Shown: positions 11,449-22,607 of the stretch, piece by piece
Position numbering within the stretch: the stretch's first letter is position 1
How the letters are laid out: each line of letters begins with the position of its first letter
NCBI GenBank assembly: GCA_039602395.1
Contig: JBCNJP010000010.1
Coordinates: 34,436,590-34,500,589, forward strand
Length of the DNA: 64,000 nt
Origin: Deinandra increscens subsp. villosa
Lineage: Eukaryota; Streptophyta; Magnoliopsida; Asterales; Asteraceae
Direction: 5' to 3'
Made by a program: the position numbers and the translations under genes
Notes under the pieces: generated by a model
What the model saw: the letters and a program-made list of their open reading frames with translations, nothing else
Database searches by the model: none
Told to the model about the DNA's origin: nothing

Positions 11449-12589
11449 ACTCTGGTCCACGCTTCAAATTCCATTAAATCTTGACGATCAAAATTTTTCG
11501 TTGTTTGAGCTGTTTAGTTTCTCGGTCCATTATCTCTACTATCTCCTCTATGAAACACAATTGCTTGTCGATCTCCAACTCCTCAAGTGGAACTATGAGT
11601 GTTCTTCTGATAGACATTTCTTCAGATTAGATACATGAAACACGTTATGCACAGAACTTAGCTCCTCTCGAAGATTTAATCTATAAGCAACCGGACCAAT
11701 GCATTCGACAATCTCGAACGGTCCGACATATCTTGGATTTAACTTTCCGCATTTTCGAAAACGAATAACTCCCATCCAAGGCAAAACTTTCAGAAGAACG
11801 TGACCCCACTTCTAAAATTTCGACGGTTTCCTACTCTTATCCGCGTAACTTTTCTGTCTATCACAAGCTACTGCTAAGCGACTTCGGTTTTGAACGATTC
11901 TCTCAGTCGTCTCGTGAATAAGTTTAACACCGGTAATTTGAATGTCACCCACCTCTACCAATCAGATTGGTGACCTACACTTACGTCCATACAAAGCCTC
12001 AAACGATGCTGCTCCAATACTCGTGTGACAACTGTTATTGTAGGAAAACTCCACCAACGGTAGGTGAGATTCCTAGCTGTAATCGAAATCTATCACACAG
12101 GCTCTGAGCATGTCCTCAAGCGTCTGAATAGTCCTTTCACTCTGACCATCAGTCTGAGGATTATAAGCTGTACTCATGTCGAGCTGGGTTCCCAGTGCCT
12201 TTAGCAAGGACTTCCAAAAGTATCGATAAGGGAACAATGTTACATGAGACAACTTCCTTCATGTATATCCGAGCCAACTTATCCATCTTGTCAGTCTCCA
12301 GAATTAGCAAGAAATGAGCTGACTTTGTCAATCATTCAACAATCACCCAGATCGTATCACATTGACTAGGGGTCTTAGGCAATTTCGTTAGGAAATCCAT
12401 CGTTATGTTCTTCCATTTCCATCCCGGAATCTTCGACTGTTGCAGCAAACCTGACGGTTTCTGATACTCAATCATGACTTTCAAACAAGTCAAGCATTTG
12501 CCCACATATGTGGCGATGTCAGCCTTCATCTTCGGCCACCAATAAACGGTCTTCAAATCATTGTACATTTTATCTGATCCTGGATGCAC
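11432..12589 (-). pseudogene. Gypsy integrase, element D (decayed)
   Basis: Zinc-binding N-terminus and start of the catalytic core at 12589-12332 ('HPGSDKMYNDLKTVYWWPKM', 'CLTCLKV', 'DTIWVIVE'). The core then breaks into several frames between 12330 and 11800. A C-terminal piece lies at 11784-11593 ('YVGPFEIVECIGPVAYRL') and the tail reaches a stop at 11432 with one in-frame TAA. The enzyme would join element cDNA to host DNA; this copy cannot work. Confidence 0.78.
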
Positions 12590-12630
12590 AGAATATCAAG
12601 ACTTATGAGCCTCATCCATAATTAATTGCC

Positions 12631-13442
12631 TTAAGTTTTCGTGCTGAGGCACGTATAGCCTCCCAGCAAAATAGTGAGCTCTATCCGATGGGACCTCAAA
12701 TTGCTTGTCATATGCAGAGCACGAACACGCTTCGGTTTCGTCTCTTTGCAGCTCAGGGCATCTGCTACAACATTAGCCTTCCCCGGATGATACTTAATAG
12801 CACATTCATAATCATTGAACAATTCCACCCATCTATGTTGCCTCATATTCAGCTCCTTCTAGTCAAAGATATGTTGAAGACTTTTGTGATCAGTGTAAAT
12901 CCTGCACTTGGTACCGCACAAGTAATGTCTCCAAATCTTCAACGCAAAAACTACAGCTCCTAATTCCAAATCATGAGTTTTGACACGTAAGCGATAACCT
13001 TGTCACACTGCATGAGTACGCATCCAATGCCTCTGATAGATGCGTCACGTTATACAACAAAATCATCGGTTCCCTCAGGCAATGAAAGAATAGGTGCACC
13101 GCAAAGTTTTTCTTTCAAAAGCTAAAATGCTGCATCCTGCTTTGCATCCCATTTATACACAATGCCTTTATGTGTTAATGCGGTCAAAGGTTGGGCGATT
13201 GAGGAAAACCCCTCAATGAATTATCTGTAATAGCCCGCTAAACCGAGGAACTGGAGTACCTCAGTTGGCGTCTTTGGTACAGGCCAACTCTTAATCGCCT
13301 CAATCTGCGACGGATCAACTTGAATCCCTGATTCATTCACGATATGACCTAGGAATTGCACTTCCCGTATCTAAAAATCGCACTTTGAAAATTTGGCATA
13401 CAACTGATCCTTTCTCAACAAATCTAGTATGATATGAAGATG
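12631..13442 (-). pseudogene. Gypsy RT C-terminus and RNase H, element D (decayed)
   Basis: Minus-strand pieces encode the RT connection ('KFSKCDF', 'REVQFLGHIVNE') and the RNase H ending 'YHPGKANVVADALS' (12846-12631). Stops and frameshifts interrupt the frame around 12860-13440. Role: degradation of the RNA strand in reverse transcription. Confidence 0.72.
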
Positions 13443-14353
13443 CTAGGCGTGATCTTCTCTCGTCCTAGAATAGATTAGAATATCGTTAGTAAACACGATG
13501 AAAAATTGATCCAGATACGGTTTGCATACTCGATTCATTAAATCCATGAATACTGCATGCACATTGGTTAACCCGAACGACATAAACAAAAACTCGTAAT
13601 AACCATACCTGATCCTAAAAGCTTCTTTCACTACATCTTCCTCTCGAACGCGTAGCTGATGATACCTGGATCTCAAATCAATATTCGAATAATAACTCGA
13701 ACCTTGAAGTTGATCAAACAAATCGTCAATGCGTGGAAGAGGATATCGATTTTCACGGTAACCTTGTTCAACTCACGGTAGTCGATACACATTCGAAAAG
13801 TACCGTCTTTCTTCTTGACAAACAGAACTGGTGCTCCACACGGAGATGAACTAGGTCTAATAAAACCTTTCTCTAGCAGATCCTGCAACTGAGCATACAA
13901 CTCTTGGAGTTGACTTGGGGCTAATCGATAAGGTGCTCGAGTAATCGGCGATGATCCTGGTGCCAAATCGATCTAATATTTTATCTGTCTATGCGGAGGT
14001 AGACCTGGCAAATCCTCAGGAAATACGTCAAGAAACTCACGAACAACAGGAATATCTTCCAGACGTGGTTCTTCCACTGGGTTTTCAATGACATGAGTCA
14101 AGATAGCTTCGTGACCTTTTCGCGAGCACTTCTGCACCTTCAGATATGAAATGATTCCGACGACAGTTCCACTTCGTTCTCCACGAATTGTCAGAATTTC
14201 TCCGCTCGGAAGAGGAATTTGAACCACTTTCTCCTGGCATACAATATCATCCTGATGCCTAGAAAGCCAATCCATGCCGATAATAACCTCAAAGCTTCCT
14301 AAATATGTTGGCAACAAATCGACGCTCATTTGATGACCAGATAACTCCAATAT
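13443..14353 (-). pseudogene. Gypsy RT, element D, with broken catalytic motif
   Basis: 14350-13973 gives the linker with 'GMDWLSRHQDDIVCQEKVV'. After one in-frame TAG (apparently from CAG), 13966-13673 gives RT motifs 'KGFIRPSSSPCGAPVLFVKK' and 'RMCIDYRELNKV'. After a frameshift near 13740, 13721-13443 gives 'GSSYYSNIDLRSRYHQLRV' and 'MSFGLTNVHAVFMDLMNRV'. The catalytic box reads FTNDILIYS where FIDDILIYS is expected, so the first catalytic Asp is lost. Confidence 0.82.
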
Positions 14354-14581
14354 TTAGTTTCGGACAATGTTATGGATTTCAATCAGTTTTCTATTCGCAA
14401 GCTCTATTGAGTACTTAACGTCTAATGGGCTTTCTATGACATTAATCAGCTTGCTAAATTTACTTGAAATAAAGCTCCTATCGGCTCCAGTATCAAATAG
14501 TATAGAAGCAAAATAGCCATTAACGGAAAACTTACCATTTACCACGTTGGCATCATTTCGTGCTTCTCCCGCTCCAATCAC
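14354..14581 (-). pseudogene. Gypsy aspartic protease, element D
   Basis: Open 75-codon segment with 'ILFDTGADRSFIS', the retropepsin active site DTGA, following 'GEARNDANVVNG', the usual gag/PR linker. The active-site Asp is intact here, unlike the protease of the gypsy at 54173-58658. The frame breaks before RT. Confidence 0.8.
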
Positions 14582-14583
14582 AA

Positions 14584-15640
14584 AAGCTCTACCAGCTCCT
14601 CCTCCAACTCCATTTCCACCATTGCCATTGCCATTCTTGTTCCCTCGATTTCCACGGTTTCCGTTCCCATTACCTTTCAGCTTTAGGCAGTCCTTCTTGA
14701 AATGACCAATGACTCCACACTCAAAACAGCCAGCTTAATTACCCAGTGGTTTTGGTTTCCATGATTCTGAGCCCCTTGGTTGTTGACTCTCACTCGGCAG
14801 TCAACGGCTTTGTGACCCAGTTTTCCACACTTGTTGCATTTGATCACACAATTTCCAGTATGATGTTGGCCACACGTGTTTCACTTGGGTTATCTCCCCT
14901 AATAACCACCTGATGAACTCCCATAATTCTGATTTCCATGGCCACTCTTGTTGTTACCATCAGCTTTTCGATTCTGATTTTGACTCGAACCACTGCCATT
15001 CCCTCCAGAAGTTTCCCACTTTCTCTTGTTATCAACCATACCAGCCAATGCCTTACGTTGAGGCAGAATCCCTTGTTGCACAGCCAGTTGAGTTAGCTTA
15101 TGAGCTAACTGGATAGTGTCTCGAATGTTTCCAGGGTTGCTTGAAGTTACCAAACATTGAATTTGTGGCGCTAAAACATCAATGTACATCTCGATGCGTC
15201 GATACGGCAGATCGACCAAAGTTGTACAAAGCAAAGCCAATTCATTCTAGCGCGATGTGTATGCCTCAATCTTAGATCCTTCCATTTTCAGATTAGCAAA
15301 CTCAACCTCCAGTTTCTTAATCTCCATGCGAGGATAGTATTCCTCGATTAACATTCTGGTAAACTCTACCCACGGCATTGCATTCGCTGCTGATAAACCT
15401 AACACTTGAACTTATGAGTTCCACCAAGTCAAAGCCACTCCTTCAAATGTTCCAGATGCATACTTAACACGATATTCAGCTGGACAATTGCATCTCTCGA
15501 AAACTGACTCGGCTTTTTCCATCCACCAAAGTAGTCCTACGAGTCCTTCCGTTCCATTGAACATATGCGGCTTGCATTCCATGAATGTCAGCAGGTTTCA
15601 GTTTATCACCAATGTTTCGAGACTCCGACTTGTGTGTGAT
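14584..15640 (-). pseudogene. Gypsy gag, element D, two CCHC knuckles
   Basis: Retrotransposon gag domain in one main frame over about 15590-15240 ('MPWVEFTRMLIEEYYPRMEI' region) with in-frame stops near 15410 and 15247, continuing in the open frame 15240-14899. Two knuckle-like clusters lie at about 14845-14800 (CNKCGKLGHKAVDC) and 14740-14690 (CFECGVIGHFKKDC), in different frames. A glycine/asparagine-rich tail leads to the protease. It is decayed but full in extent. Confidence 0.75.
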
Positions 15641-15779
15641 GTTTGTGAAGTGTTTTAAGGCTACTAGACTCTTCTAATACCTTAATCGACATAATATGCC
15701 TATATACGCGACTCTTGGTTTGCCGATTTATCCGTTTTTATCCATTTCTAAGGCTCGGGTCCCACCCGAAGGGTCGGAA
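15641..15779. other. Unassigned junction between gypsy gag and LTR A
   Basis: About 140 bp upstream of the minus-strand gag and immediately left of the LTR A start. Neither the polypurine tract expected before a plus-strand 3' LTR nor the primer site expected upstream of a minus-strand gag is present. The rearrangement breakpoint must lie here. Confidence 0.5.
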
Positions 15780-16368
15780 TGTCACATCCTTCCCTTGTTA
15801 CAGAATTGTCATCCCGAAAATTAAGATCGCAACCCCGTTGCTAAGCGTGTAAGTTCCACATGTTTTAAACCATTGGAACTCCATTGCTAGCAGTGAGAAA
15901 TCAAGTTACAGCATTTTACTCAATAGTAGAATAACGTTTTGCGCTTTACTCAACAGTAAAGTATTAAGTTTAACAGTTTACTCAACAATAAAAGATAAAA
16001 GTTTCAAATTCTCACAAAAGTCTTCAAATTATCACATAAGTTTTAGTTTATCAAATCCAAGTTTTTAGGTTATCAAACCAAAGTTTTCTGATTATCACAC
16101 AAGTTTTTCCAGGTTACCACATAAGTTTTCCAAGTTATCACATTGGTTATGTGGAAATGTGCAAATTGATACGTGAATTTGATTGTATGATCGTAAATCG
16201 TTATGTGGCAAGTTGATACTTAATTTTGTTGGATTTGATGTGATAAAAATGACGGAGAATTGAAAATGGGAGAAAACGTTGAAAACCGTGACCAAAAATG
16301 CGAAAAACTGACAATACGGGCTTCGGTCAATAAAAAAGTCAACAGGGCTGCCAGACGGGAGGCTCTAG

Positions 16369-16408
16369 GCGTATCGCTTGGAGCATATGGGGCCCCCAAG
16401 CGATACGC
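16369..16408. promoter_or_regulatory. Perfect 13-bp inverted repeat upstream of the LTR A TATA box
   Basis: 'gcgtatcgcttgg' at 16369-16381 and 'ccaagcgatacgc' at 16396-16408, separated by 14 bp including 'ggggcccc'. It lies ~38 bp upstream of a TATA-like motif. It could be a factor-binding palindrome or a hairpin; no function is known to me. Confidence 0.7.
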
Positions 16409-16445
16409 TTGGAACCTAGTTTCTAGCAAAACCCTAATTTTTCAC

Positions 16446-16453
16446 TATTTAAG
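16446..16453 (+). promoter_or_regulatory. TATA-like promoter motif of LTR A
   Basis: 'tatttaag' followed by a CA-rich region typical of a start site ('caccattagccaccac'). The position inside the LTR fits the U3/R boundary. Inference from motif and position only. Confidence 0.5.
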
Positions 16454-18664
16454 CACCATTAGCCACCACTATTTCATTTCATCAGCTCCCAACGAATTCT
16501 CAGCCCCATTTACGTTTCTTATCATCTTCATACTCATTCATCAGCTAGATTTGAGCTTTATTACAAGTCCCAAGCCCCGATTTCATCCTTTCTCATTCTA
16601 CATCATTCGGTATGTGATTTCTATGTTTTGCTTGTGTTTAAGTTGTCAAGATCCAAGCTTTATGATGGAACTAGTTCTGATCTATGTTGATTTGATGATA
16701 TCAAATGTAGATCTAGTGATTAGGATAGAAAATATTGAATCTTTTGATAAATTATATGGCTTTTATGCATGATATGGTGATATATGCTAGATCTAGGGTT
16801 TTTCATGAGAAATCATGTATGCATGTGGTTAAAGATTGATGATTTGTGCTAGATCTATGTTGTAATGACCTGATAATGATAGATCTAGAGTTGATGTGGA
16901 AATAAGGTTGTTAACTTTGCGTAAGATCTATGATGAATACTTGATTTCGGTTGCCATGCATGCAAGATCTTGAATAAAGGCACATGATTGGTGTTAGATC
17001 TATTATGTGGATGTGTAATTTAGGTTATTGGATGTATGATGATGTGTGAAGTTGTGAACTTGATGATCGATTGCATGTAGATAATTTTATAAAAATAATT
17101 TACGTGAAAGTACGATGAAAATGGCCTATTAGGGTAAGGTATCTTTCATGCATGTGTCTAGGAATCAATGACATTGTTTGAAATATGCTAAATGATGATC
17201 TATGTGATTTGCATGAGATGATGATGTTGTGTGAACATGGAATTAGTCCACATGTGATGAATATATATCTATCAGAAAATAAATAAATTAGGGAAATGCA
17301 TGATTATGAGCATGATTACTTGGCTACGTGTTTGCATGTCATAATCCAAATTGATTATGAATTATACGGGTGTACAAGTCCTAAGTCTCCTACCTCGGTG
17401 GGAATGACAAGACTTTGTATGATCGCCCTGTCGATCGTACATAGTATACGTGGGATAATGTCATAAGTTATCGTGATGCGTTATGTTTATCATAGTACAA
17501 TGTGTTGTATATGTGATACATGTTAGGTTATGTATAGAAAACCTAAATTCAATCACCAATGTGTATTCGAGTCCACTTGTCTATTGTCAGCGCGTTGTCG
17601 GGACTGTTGGTCAAACTTAGTTAACACTCACACGATTGCGTGTCATAGGTCGAGTCTAGGAGAAATTCACCTTCTCTGTTCAAGTGTTACTATTCAGAAA
17701 CTTAATTGTACCCTAAGGTGAGTTCTTGGCCCCACTTTTTTACTGTTTACGCCTTTGGGGGAGAAGACATGTGGTAAACCATTTTCCGTTGAGAAAATAC
17801 TAAACGATTTCTATTGAAAAATGCTAAACTTGTTTTATATAGTATTTGTAACCCATAGAATAAAACATGCCAAGGGAGTCCTTCCACAATTCGTATACCA
17901 TTAGTATCAGGCGATAACAGGGAAATGTGATAGAAATGTTGGGCTTAACAAACCGTGCCCTGGTTAGTCGCTCTGGCCCCATCGCCTTTGGGGATGGAGA
18001 AGGGGTATTATATTATCTAACTTTGGTCATGCTCAGTATAGTATGTCAGGAAGGCAAAACTTAACTGTCAGGAATGGGGACACGGGGCCTATGGTGTTAT
18101 AAATAACGTTGTCTAGCTAACCCAAGTATATAAAATGTTGATTATCTTTTCCAGAATGTGTGATTCCTGGGGGGTTATGTCTCACTGAGGGTAACTACTT
18201 TCCTTACTATTTTAAATAAATGGATATTTATTTACTTGCTTAAACTCTGAGAATTCACCAACCATGCGTTGACACTTTACATGTTTCTTCTCAGGTCCTT
18301 AGGAGGTTTGCTAAGGAGCACACGTTAGGTATCATTCATGGTGTCACTGCATGGGTTGTAATAATTTAGCAACTTTTATTGCCTTGGGCAAAAAGATAAC
18401 TTAAACTGTTTTCATGTTATCGCTTCCGCATTTGGAATGTTAACTTAATGCTTTATCGCTTCCGCAAATGATTTTGAAACTTGGTGAAAATGTTTCCGCG
18501 CTATTTTGTTAATGATGTTTAACTCTGATAAATTATTTTACGAAACTTAAAATGGTTATTAAATGGAGCTTATAGATGTTCGAAGTGTCTGACGACTCGG
18601 ATCCTGGTCATGTCGCACCCTCGCTTCGCGGGTTATACGCGAAACGGTTTGCGGGGGTGTGACA

Positions 18665-18748
18665 ATCTGAATGATGAATATTTGATAAGGCATATAATAT
18701 TGCATATGTTATCGAATACGATCTATTTTGTTGCTTAAAGAAATATTT
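18665..18748 (-). pseudogene. Probable EPRV movement-protein remnant between two LTR elements
   Basis: Host sequence of 84 bp between the end of LTR A (18664) and the start of element B (18749). Read on the minus strand it is open and resembles the C-terminal part of a caulimovirid movement protein, which is what should follow once element B is removed, since the other side of B (40577 upward) is movement-protein sequence. The last five bases, TATTT, match TCTTT at 40572-40576 at 4 of 5 as a TSD. The protein resemblance is judged by eye over a short stretch. Confidence 0.5.
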
Positions 18749-19801
18749 TGTCACAAATCTCCACTAATGGAGTTTTACCGTGTGGGGTGTGAGCAAACCG
18801 GGATCCCAGTCCATTAGTTACACCAAACAACCATTAAAGATAAAAGGTTTGTATTTTATTAAAACATAAATTAAGATTTTTACAATGCGGAAGAATAAAC
18901 AAAACATTGTCATTTGAAATAACGTGAACTATACAAAAACCATGATAGGGTTTGAAGGACTCATGCATGCATGCTCGTGATACTTGAACGCCTGCAACAT
19001 ATAGAAATATGTTAATGAGGAAGTGTCAACCAAAGGTTAGTGAGTTCACATAAGTGGTATATAAATATAGTATAGACAAATGCATATGAATACAACAGTT
19101 TTATTCATAAGTAGTGGTGTAAGTTACAAGTAAAATCCATATCGTAGGTAGCTAGCCTAAGTTCATTCACTAAAACGTTTGCAACCGAAGCTGACTAATG
19201 CACGCAGGATTGACCTACGCACTTTTCCTTCCTCGTGTCTACCTCATCATCGTATGTATAGGCTAACATTGTTCTCAGTCTGACCGCCAGTCGGGTGGTG
19301 CATCTCGTGCCCGCTGAGTGGGGTTTGTCAGACCCCAGTAGTACTACTCAATATCACCTCGCTATTCAACTATTAATGGTCTGATTAGTAAGGACTTTAA
19401 GTGGGTAAGCATTTAAGTGAACATGTGATATAACATGGATTATTACTTTAACAAACAAATAGTAGTTGTTATCACCCTAAACCGGGTGTAACCTAAACAC
19501 TAGTGTGTTTAACATCTTAAACCAGATGTAACGAGAAATAGTTTGCGTGCCACCATGTAATGTGTGTTTACATATATATAACACATAAAATCATTATTGT
19601 ATTTGTCAAATGAAATGACAAAATATTCGTATGAAATCATAAAATGTGATTTACATAAAATATAATTATTCAAGTTAGTTAACCGGCGTCTAGACTCATG
19701 TGCAGTGCTCATAGCTATTCTAGTTAACTAAGGTAACGCACGTTGTTGAAAAATAACACGAGTTGTTAACGAAGTTAACCTCAAATTCACCAGTTGTTAC
19801 A
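18749..19801 (-). repeat. 3' LTR of element B, internally deleted
   Basis: Matches 26293-27110 of the 5' LTR, then jumps at about 19555 to sequence that matches about 40320-40571, the LTR's far end. About 2 kb of LTR is therefore missing, giving 1.05 kb instead of ~3.1 kb. It begins 'tgtcacaaatctccactaat' and ends 'accagttgttaca'. Confidence 0.82.
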
Positions 19802-22265
19802 TCATCCCCAAGTTGAAAGAATATTCGCCCCGAAAATTAAGGTAACGCTTGAGGTAGCGCTGACTAGTTGACCAAAATGAAGGAAAAAGGGAAAACAAAA
19901 TTTTCCAGTTATGACATCATCCCCAAATTGAAAGAAAATTCCGTCCCGAAATTTAAATCACTAACAAATCACAATACACAACAAATAAATTTAGGTTCTC
20001 TACCATTAAGGGAGTGATGGACGTTATGTCCAAGAGTGTGTACAGCATGGTGAAGAGATGTGAAAAGTTTAAAAGGGTTTCGAAAGAAGTTCAGTCTAAA
20101 AGTATAGAAAATGATTTTCTCATAAAGCGTTTCTATGAGAAAAAGTCGATCAACTGTATTACAGGGATCGTGTCGAGTGGCCATGTCTAACAGGTAACAC
20201 GAAAACATAAATGTCTGAAATCAAAATTTCAATGTGACGAAGGGACCATCATAGGTCCATGTAGCCTTCAGCTATTATACTGAATTCTAGGAGTGAGATT
20301 TTTGTTTCGTGTCTCATTTCCACTTACGATATTCACATTCACCAATGACCCAGGTGAACTGAAGATGTTCACATTCAGGTATGAGAAAAATGTTCACACA
20401 TCGAAGTTCATTGTGGATTAGGTTGTCTAGACGCAAGATCAATAGGCACATATTGCTGTAATGATTTTGCCACGGGTTGGACGGTACCACATCATATGAT
20501 ACGGTTAAGGTACAAAGTATTAAAAAGTTATGGCGTTAACGTCTTCAGGGATGGGTCTGCACCCTAAAAAAATAACTACAATCAAGCGATTCATACGACT
20601 TCTAAAATAGTATGGATGAATGACACTGCTAAGTATCATAGTTAATACGACACACATATTGAACATAGAACTCATTACGTGAGTATGGATGTTCTAGTAA
20701 TTGTGAGTATGGTTCAAAATGCAAGTTTGCATTAGGATTCAACGTAGTATTTCCATTAAGAGTCATACTGCTTCATCAAACGGGTGCCACTGGGAGTAAC
20801 CTGCCCAACGAGTTTTATATCCGATGTACAAGACTGAATAAGCAAAGGATAATCGGAAACGCAATAACCAACGACCATTCTAACTATTTCACCAACTTTT
20901 CCGCAGGGACCCAAACGAACATTGATTAGGACAGGTAAACCTCAGTAACGATTTGGAAATTTTCAACCAACTTTTAACAGAAAGCAATTTGAGCTTTCGG
21001 AAGGATCATGTGGTTAGTTATTCATAAGTAAGAATCTCTGGTTTTTAAAATGTTGATGTTCATCTGAGTTAGACCTTACATCTGAACCGTGATAGGAAGT
21101 TCGCGTTGGGAGAGTTTTCTTCTCGATTCGGAAAATTGAAATCATGGAGTTTGATTACATCAGATATGTCCCTTTTTAGTACAAATACGCAAGAGATATC
21201 TAATCTTAGAGAAAGGAACATAATTATCGAGGACATAGTCCCGTTAGGTAGAGTTTCTCGAGATAAGGTTCTTGTGTATGACTCTAAAGTCAATCCTTGG
21301 TTCGGTACTGGTCCCATATTCAACATGCCACTAATGTTTATAGATAAGGTGTACCACATCTAACCCATCATACTACCAGCACCTTGAATGCGTACCGGTT
21401 GCCTACCATTTCTAGATATTAGTCAAACCACATTGGCTATTTTTAATGGACATAGAGTATGTCAAGTTTGTCCAATACGTTATAATGCAAGGGGCGAGAG
21501 ATTAAAACCTTAATACGTCATGCAAACAAAATGCGTAGAAGATCTCATTCACAAGACCTGGAGGATGCATAAGGTTTGTCATTCTAGTGATGACCGCCAA
21601 GAGTTAGGCATGCTCAGTGCGAATATTATAACGCTTTGGATTTCAAAGATGGTTCAAGAAATAAGTAGACCATAAGGTTTAAATTCAAGCTTGAGTTCAA
21701 CACCACCTGAAAAATCATCATCCATGTTCGACTTGTTGAAGATTCGAAATTCACGATGAAGTTCTAATGAAATAAAAGTGTAAGCTATGGGATACCAAAA
21801 ATCGAAGGGTTCTTTACAGCAGCATACAGAGCGTCAAGTATGAGAATAACTGTGAACAACACCCATGGATGGGTTCTTGAACTCCGATGGGTACCGAGAT
21901 AGTAAACACTTGGTAGTTACAACTACCAATTCCAAAGTATGACATACGAGTTTAGAAGGGCACCGGTTAAGACACCAACCGGGGTGTAAATGACATAACA
22001 GATAGTATATAATTTCAAAGATAGTTATCTTGCATGCTGACGGGGTCCGAAAAAGGGATTTCAAACAATAGATATTATTAAGAATGTTTCAATGGTTGTA
22101 CTGACCGTTAGGGTAACTATCTCGTCAAGAGGGATCTTCATTGCTTAAGTCCACAAGTGTGCCTAATCTCCTTGGTGTCCTCAGGCTTCATGTGATTGAA
22201 ATTGTTCTATTTAGAACGTCGGTTTATATAGTGTTCGAAAGTTTGATAAGGTGTGAACGTGAAAT

Positions 22266-22565
22266 AAAAGTGGGTTTTTGAAAGATAGGGTGCCGAGATA
22301 TTCGAAATATTTGTTGGCTTTAAATGAGTGTAAATATGAACAGTTGTTAGAGTTTTGTGCATGTTTATGGCGGATTCAAATGTCAAATCGTGTATTGGAT
22401 ACGAAGGGTTCGGGTAAAAGTGGGTTTTTGAAAGATAGGGCGACGGGATATTCGAAATATTTGTTGGCTTTAAATGAGTGTACATATGAACTGTTGTTAT
22501 AGATTTGTGCAGGTTTATGGCAGATCCAAATGTCAAATCGTGTATTGGATACAAAGGGTTCGGGG
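22266..22565. repeat. Two tandem 150-bp repeats in element B
   Basis: The unit 'aaaagtgggtttttgaaaga' at 22266 repeats at 22416. Both copies contain 'tattcgaaatatttgttggc' and 'tgtcaaatcgtgtattggat', with small differences. Confidence 0.9.
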
Positions 22566-22607
22566 GTTGTTGTCACTTCAGGGAACATTAGGAAGTCATC
22601 GAAAAGG

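Larger units (their letters stand above)
11432..15640 (-). mobile_element. Inverted gypsy gag-pol (element D) inside element A
   Basis: Minus-strand Ty3/gypsy coding region in canonical order gag-PR-RT-RH-IN, starting near 15640 and ending at the IN stop codon (11432-11434). No LTR, primer site or polypurine tract of its own is recognisable at either end. Either a fragment was inserted, or the interior of element A was inverted. The last IN residues ('GPEFTWEC') fit the chromodomain-like tail of Tekay/Del-type chromoviruses, in keeping with the ~3 kb LTRs around it. Confidence 0.8.
15780..18664 (+). mobile_element. Full-length LTR of gypsy family A, copy 2 (~2.9 kb)
   Basis: Starts 'tgtcacatccttcccttgtt' and ends 'tttgcgggggtgtgaca'. 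The right 700 bp align with the interrupted copy at 3888-10594. A TATA-like motif at 16446-16453 and a strong inverted repeat just before it look like a promoter, placing U3 at about 15780-16470. As it follows a 5' LTR, primer site and gag on the same strand, it is probably the 3' LTR of element A. The flank after 18664 (ATCTG) cannot be tested as a TSD because the other end is outside the window. Confidence 0.7.

Noticed and set aside
11214..11638. Polyproline and polyvaline ORFs
   Set aside because: Frame shadows of the (GGT)n microsatellite and the antisense of gag.
15780..18664. A solo LTR with its own TSD
   Set aside because: Flanks CGGAA and ATCTG do not match; the arrangement fits a 3' LTR of element A better.
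22207..22588. Overlapping ORFs of 70-115 codons on both strands
   Set aside because: They read through two tandem 150-bp repeats and show internal repetition only.
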